DNA from: Mageeibacillus sp. UBA5438
GTDB taxonomy: Bacteria; Bacillota; Clostridia; Saccharofermentanales; DTU023
Assembly (NCBI GenBank): GCA_002427535.1
Contig: DIRK01000020.1
Span: 1 to 27,666 of the forward strand
Reading direction: 5' to 3'
DNA: 27,666 nt
Positions 23,334 through 27,666 of the stretch are shown in pieces. Numbering within the stretch: position 1 is the first letter of the stretch; each line of letters opens with the position of its first letter. A model generated the notes under the pieces. That model saw only the letters and a list, made by a program, of their open reading frames with translations, was not told where the DNA came from and did no database searches. The translations under genes were made by a program, and so were the position numbers.

Positions 23334-25613
23334 CTACAGCGTGGCCCAGGGATCAATGTCGATAAAAAAGGACACTTGTTGATGTTTTTCCATATGGTCC
23401 GCCGTATGGAATAAAAGCCGCGTCAAAAGCTCCGCCGAAGGGTCGCGCGCCATGATACGAAAGCGATAACGATTGCGAATTTTGGAGATCGGAGAAGGCG
23501 CCGGTTCCGACAATTCTGTTTTTTTGAAACGCGCGCGATGCTGTCCCATAAGCGCACGTGCCATACGATAGTACCGCATGGCCATATCCTCTGTCTCTCG
23601 CGCATTAAAGCCACGAAATTCAACCATCCCGATATGACCGAAAGGCAGATAATCCATTCTTTTTCGAAAGATAATCTCCTCAACGTAAAAAGATTCATAG
23701 TCCTGTTGGGCGGCGGCTCGGATGACGTAATGATCCGGCTGGACAGTCTGGATAATGACCCGCCCTTTCAACAGTCCCCGCCCCGCGCGCCCCGCCGCCT
23801 GCGTTATGAGGGCAAAGGCGTGCTCGATACCGCGGAATTCACCGGTGCCCAAAAGCTGATCGGCTGACAAAATCGCAGAAAGCGTCACATTATGAAAATC
23901 ATGGCCTTTGGCAATCATCTGGGTGCCGACCAGGATATCGGCTTTTTTATTTTCAAAAGCATCAAGCAGTTCGCGATGCGAGAAGCGGCCCCTTGTTGTA
24001 TCCTGATCCATCCTGAGGACGGTGGCGTTCGGAAAGCGGCGGTTCAGTTCTTCTTCCACCTGCTGTGTCCCCGCACCCAGGGCCGCGATCTCTTCGGAGC
24101 CGCATTCAGGGCAAAGTTTTGGGACACGGCTTACGCGATCACAAAGGTGACACACACAGCGCTCAGGCACTTTATCCGGGGCATAAGGGTTGACATGGGT
24201 GGTCAGCGCGATGTCACAGGACGCGCATCGCATTTGCCAGCCGCATACACGGCACACGACCGTCCTGGAGAAACCGCGGCGATTCAAAAGAATCATCGCC
24301 TGCTCTTTGCGTTCGAGTGTTTCCTCCAAAAGATCGCAAAAACGGTCGCTGAATAAACCCAGATTGCCTTTGGCGTACTCGCGGCGCATGTCGACAATCT
24401 CAACCTCAGCCAGTCCTTGTTGGCTGATGCGTCCGGGGAGCGTCAAAAGCCGGGATGTCCCCTCTTTGGCGCGCCAGAATGTCGAGACCTGAGGCGTCGC
24501 TGAACCCATGACAAGCACCGCGTTATTCAAAAGCGCGCGGATTCTCGCAATATCCGGGGCATAGTAGCGCGGTTTGCTCTCCGCCTTATAACTTGATTCT
24601 TGTTCTTCATCGACAACAATCAAGCCGATATTTTTTAAGGGCGCGAAGATCGCCGAGCGTGCACCGACCACGATAGGAATCTCTTGCGCCAATACACGCC
24701 CCCATGTTTCGTAGCGTTCTGCAGGCGTCAAGCGGCTGTGCAAGATGGCGACGCGGTCCCCAAATCGTGATGTGAGGCGGCGTGTCATCTGAGGCGTCAA
24801 CGCGATTTCGGGCACTAAAATCAGTACTTGTCTTCCCTCGGCGAGCACGTACTCCGCCGCGTGCAGGTAGACTTCCGTTTTGCCGCTTCCCGTGATGCCA
24901 AAAAGCAACATTTCTTTGAGTGTACCCTGCCCGGATCTATTTGAGGCCTCTTCAATCGCTTGGACGGCGCTTTTTTGATCACCCGTAAGATTGGGCGCGC
25001 TGTCAAGGGAGACTGATTTTGTGTCTTCTGGAAGATCGCGACTTACCTGCATTTGGAAAAATTCCAATACACCGCGTTTTGCGAGCGTGCGGATAACCGA
25101 CTGTGTAATGCCCGCCGCCTGCCGGATTTCAACACAGGAGGCCGATTCATGCTCTAAAAGCAGTTCGACGACGCGCACTTGTTTCATGCTCTTGAAATCG
25201 CCCGAGTCAAGCTGTTCAATGGCCTCTTGCCGATCGACCAGGCGAGCGGCCAAGACCGAACGGTCTTTCACCCGAAGCACGGTGGGCGGAACCATCGCGT
25301 CAAGGGCGTCGCCCATGGTGCAATAGTAGCGCCGACGCATTTCGCGGGCGATCCTAATTTGCTCTTTTGTGATCACAGGTTCTTGTTTTAACAGGCGGTC
25401 AATATTTTTGATGGAATCTAGCGGAATATCCGAAGGAGGCGTATTTTTAATGTCCGTGATGAACCCCCGCACGGTCCTCTTACCGGCCCCAAAGGGCACC
25501 AAGACCGATGAACCGACATTGGCCAAAGCCAAGTGCTCGGGGATACGGTAAGTCCATCCCTTGTCGATTGTGCGCGGGATGTCCGCTAAGACAACAGTTG
25601 CGTACCTATCCAC
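23334..25613 (-). CDS. priA: Primosomal replication restart helicase PriA
   Basis: Reloads the replisome at stalled forks. The 759-residue protein has an N-terminal DNA-binding region (VVLADIPRTIDKGWTYRIPE), Walker A in GITGSGKTEVY (Lys 245) and a motif II reading DEEQ at 335-338 where DEEH is usual. Eight zinc cysteines follow in four CxxC pairs (CRVC, CASC, CHLC, CPEC). GTQMIAKGHDFHNVTL and TQAAGRAGRGL complete the helicase core. Length is normal. The start is a GTG at 25613 with only a weak GGATG upstream, 15 bases after the ispG stop. It probably shares a transcript with ispG and rseP. Confidence 0.96.
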   Translation of the reverse strand: MDRYATVVLADIPRTIDKGWTYRIPEHLALANVGSSVLVPFGAGKRTVRGFITDIKNTPPSDIPLDSIKNIDRLLKQEPVITKEQIRIAREMRRRYYCTMGDALDAMVPPTVLRVKDRSVLAARLVDRQEAIEQLDSGDFKSMKQVRVVELLLEHESASCVEIRQAAGITQSVIRTLAKRGVLEFFQMQVSRDLPEDTKSVSLDSAPNLTGDQKSAVQAIEEASNRSGQGTLKEMLLFGITGSGKTEVYLHAAEYVLAEGRQVLILVPEIALTPQMTRRLTSRFGDRVAILHSRLTPAERYETWGRVLAQEIPIVVGARSAIFAPLKNIGLIVVDEEQESSYKAESKPRYYAPDIARIRALLNNAVLVMGSATPQVSTFWRAKEGTSRLLTLPGRISQQGLAEVEIVDMRREYAKGNLGLFSDRFCDLLEETLERKEQAMILLNRRGFSRTVVCRVCGWQMRCASCDIALTTHVNPYAPDKVPERCVCHLCDRVSRVPKLCPECGSEEIAALGAGTQQVEEELNRRFPNATVLRMDQDTTRGRFSHRELLDAFENKKADILVGTQMIAKGHDFHNVTLSAILSADQLLGTGEFRGIEHAFALITQAAGRAGRGLLKGRVIIQTVQPDHYVIRAAAQQDYESFYVEEIIFRKRMDYLPFGHIGMVEFRGFNARETEDMAMRYYRMARALMGQHRARFKKTELSEPAPSPISKIRNRYRFRIMARDPSAELLTRLLFHTADHMEKHQQVSFFIDIDPWATL

Positions 25614-25628
25614 GTCATCATCCGTTCG

Positions 25629-26714
25629 TCAGGCATCCGCCTGTTCCATTTCTTTGACCCACCGATCGACCTCGTCCATCAGGGCCGCGACCGCGTGATC
25701 GGCACGGACCTTCTGCAGGACTTCGCCTTTTCGAAAAAGCACAAATGAATCCTTGCCGCCCGCGATCCCCACATCGGCCTCACGGGCTTCTCCCGGGCCG
25801 TTCACAACACAGCCCATGACCGCGACGCGAATGGGGGCCTTGATATCTTTAAGGCGTTTTTCCACTTCTTCCGCGATGGCGATGAGCGGCACTTCGGTGC
25901 GGCCGCAAGTCGGGCAACTGACCAGTGTCGCGCCCCGCTGACGCAGTGACAGTGCCTTCAATATCGAATAAGCGGCCTGCACTTCAAGGACCGGATCCGC
26001 GGTCAATGACACGCGGATCGTGTCGCCGATCCCCTCGGATAAAAGCGCGCCTAGTCCCACCGCTGAACGGATGATGCCCTCTTCTCTTGTGCCCGCTTCC
26101 GTGACCCCGAGGTGCAAGGGGTAATCGCAGGCTTTTGAAAGCTTTCGGTAAGTCTCGATCATGAGCATGGGACAGGAGGCCTTCGCCGACAAAACGATGT
26201 CGTAAAAGCCTTCCCGCTCAAGGTCCGCGCACGCCGAAAGGGCACTTTCGACCATTGCTTCTGCGGTGACCCCTCCGTGCCGGTCAATGAGTTCGCGGGA
26301 AAGTGAACCGGAGTTCACGCCGACGCGAATGGGGATGCAGCGCTGTCTGGCCGCTTCCGCTGTCCTTTTCAGACCGTCGTCATCGCGCATATTGTTGGGA
26401 TTAATTCTTATTTTATGAACGCCCGCCCGTATGGCAGCGATGGCGAGCCGATAGTCAAAATGAATGTCCGCAACGACCGGAATCGGTGACTGCCAGCAAA
26501 TCATGGAAAGCGCCTGTGCGGCTTCCGCATCCGGAACCGCGACCCGTACGATGTCACAGCCCGCTTCTTCGAGCTGTTTAATCTGCAAAAGCGTTGCTTT
26601 CCAGTCCCTCGTATCCGTCGTACACATCGACTGCACTGAAATGGGCGCGCCTCCGCCCATGGGTATGTGACCAACTTGTACGCTCCGCGTAATCCTTTTT
26701 GCCTGTCCTTTCAT
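25629..26714 (-). CDS. ispG: 4-hydroxy-3-methylbut-2-enyl diphosphate synthase (IspG/GcpE)
   Basis: An iron-sulfur enzyme of the MEP isoprenoid pathway, converting MEcPP to HMBPP. The 361-residue protein has GHIPMGGGAPISVQSM at the start, VVADIHFDYRLA, HKIRINPNNM, HLGVTEAGT, and the [4Fe-4S] ligands in SCPTCGRTE and MGCVVNGPGEA. This is the two-domain bacterial form. ATG 26714 follows the rseP stop by two bases with GGTGG as the ribosome site; a GTG at 26723 overlaps rseP. The rseP-ispG order is common in Clostridia, where dxr often comes first. Confidence 0.97.
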   Translation of the reverse strand: MKGQAKRITRSVQVGHIPMGGGAPISVQSMCTTDTRDWKATLLQIKQLEEAGCDIVRVAVPDAEAAQALSMICWQSPIPVVADIHFDYRLAIAAIRAGVHKIRINPNNMRDDDGLKRTAEAARQRCIPIRVGVNSGSLSRELIDRHGGVTAEAMVESALSACADLEREGFYDIVLSAKASCPMLMIETYRKLSKACDYPLHLGVTEAGTREEGIIRSAVGLGALLSEGIGDTIRVSLTADPVLEVQAAYSILKALSLRQRGATLVSCPTCGRTEVPLIAIAEEVEKRLKDIKAPIRVAVMGCVVNGPGEAREADVGIAGGKDSFVLFRKGEVLQKVRADHAVAALMDEVDRWVKEMEQADA

Positions 26715-26716
26715 TT

Positions 26717-27666
26717 TTACCACCCCAATAGTCGTACGATATCGAGCACAATCACAGACACACCGACCACAATGAAGAAAATAAGTCCGACAAGGCCCGT
26801 GACCGATTTGAATTTTTTAGAAAGAGGCTTTCTCCTCACCGCCTCTACGCCAAGGAGCAAGAGGTGGTGTCCGTCTAAGGGCGGAATGGGAAGCAGATTG
26901 GTAAAACCGATCGCGACTGACAGAAGGCCCAAAAGCGTGGCAAGATTCGCCGCGATGTCACCGAACGATCGACCATGCTTCACTGTATCAGTGGCCATCG
27001 ACACGATGGCAATCGGCCCTGCAAAGCTGTCACGGACCGCGATTTTGCCGCTGAACAGCATACTCATCCCTCGGATCGTGGTGCGAAAAACGGAAATCGG
27101 ATAACGGACGCCCTGACTTAACACATCGCCGGTCTTTTTCGACAAGGTCAATACGATGCCAAGCGGCATGTCTGCTTCGAGCATGAAGGGGCTCACTTCT
27201 AAGCTCATTTTTTCGCCGTCCCGTATAATCTCACAGTTGAGCGGCTTGCCTTCTGAGGCCATGATTTCCTCGGTGACACGTTCAGACTCTGCAAGGGAGA
27301 TGCCATTGATCGTGAGCACCTCATCTTGCGGCATGAACCCTAAGGCGCCCCGGTCAGCGTCTTCGTGGACCGAGACAATGATGAAGCGGCCGTCTTCATC
27401 CTGGTAGGTAATCCCGAGCATGGGACGCGGGGACGCTTTTTTCGGCATCACGGAAGCGGATTTTTTCTCACCTTCCGGGGTGACATAGCCGATGACCCAG
27501 GGGGCATCTTCCCTGTGACTCATTTCCGTGATGGAAATATCCAAGGGGGTCGTAACGCGCACGCCATTCAATGAGACGATGCGATCACCTTTTTCAATCG
27601 GGGTCTCCGCGATGAGCGTCTGCGGTTCGACGCGACCGATCTCCGGTACCACTGCGCCTGTTGCCG
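26717..27666 (-). CDS. rseP: Site-2 protease RseP/RasP, C-terminal part (cut by window edge)
   Basis: An intramembrane zinc metalloprotease that clips anti-sigma factors and leftover signal peptides. The window holds the last 316 or so codons. They include two PDZ-like regions (around GDRIVSLNGV and MPQDEVLTINGIS), a membrane helix, and the metal-binding LLPIPPLDGHHLLLLGVEAV with the third zinc ligand aspartate, then a last helix. The HExxH helix lies outside the window. The frame stays open to the last base, so the in-frame GTG at 27652 is internal and not the start. It abuts ispG with a two-base gap. Confidence 0.95.
   Translation of the reverse strand, partial: ATGAVVPEIGRVEPQTLIAETPIEKGDRIVSLNGVRVTTPLDISITEMSHREDAPWVIGYVTPEGEKKSASVMPKKASPRPMLGITYQDEDGRFIIVSVHEDADRGALGFMPQDEVLTINGISLAESERVTEEIMASEGKPLNCEIIRDGEKMSLEVSPFMLEADMPLGIVLTLSKKTGDVLSQGVRYPISVFRTTIRGMSMLFSGKIAVRDSFAGPIAIVSMATDTVKHGRSFGDIAANLATLLGLLSVAIGFTNLLPIPPLDGHHLLLLGVEAVRRKPLSKKFKSVTGLVGLIFFIVVGVSVIVLDIVRLLGW

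Overview
The window looks like chromosomal DNA from a Gram-positive anaerobe of the Bacillota, most likely class Clostridia. The evidence is the acetate pair pta-ackA, a PASTA-domain Ser/Thr kinase paired with a PP2C phosphatase, glutamate racemase, TmcAL, DUF1934 and DUF3784 proteins, MltG, and the gene order priA-def-fmt-rsmB-prpC-prkC-rpe-thiN. Base composition is moderate. Several starts are GTG or TTG with clear Shine-Dalgarno (SD) sites. I cannot name a genus. I see no rRNA, tRNA, CRISPR array, insertion sequence or prophage gene. No gene-free stretch exceeds about 125 bases, so the window is almost entirely coding.

Left part (1-4073): an accessory-looking stretch. It holds the start of an MFS transporter (minus strand, cut by the window edge), then a small DUF3784 membrane protein, a TetR regulator with a perfect 7-3-7 palindrome just upstream, and an unrecognised seven-helix membrane protein that starts 11 bases after the regulator ends. 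A strong intrinsic terminator closes that unit and overlaps the apparent start of an orphan A24 (prepilin-type) peptidase. MltG, the endolytic transglycosylase, follows with its own promoter.

Middle (4075-13300, minus strand): from high to low coordinates the genes are a membrane-anchored protein with a possible glycosidase fold, pta and ackA behind an extended -10 promoter, an archaeal/eukaryotic-type proS, murI, a DUF1934 protein, rpmF with its own near-consensus promoter and terminator, der, and a CPBP-family membrane protein with altered catalytic motifs. Acetate energy metabolism, translation, ribosome assembly and cell-wall precursor supply are mixed here.

Two plus-strand genes (13355-15886) interrupt the minus-strand blocks: tmcAL, whose product uses acetate to modify elongator tRNA-Met, and tyrS.

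Right part (15888-27666, minus strand): a long compact unit running rseP (cut by the window edge), ispG, priA, def, fmt, rsmB, then a promoter, prpC, prkC, rpe, thiN. Many junctions overlap or abut (GTGA at def/fmt, TGATG at fmt/rsmB), implying translational coupling. The unit joins isoprenoid synthesis, replication restart, formyl-Met handling, rRNA methylation and the cell-wall-sensing kinase/phosphatase pair. rlmN and rsgA, often found in this order in Bacillota, are absent here.

The most unusual points are a cysteine-rich, zinc-finger-like tail on Fmt, the TetR-controlled seven-helix protein with two matching FHL motifs, the terminator carrying a start codon, and the paired hairpins between pta and ackA. 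I found no convincing multi-gene defence or other wholly new system.
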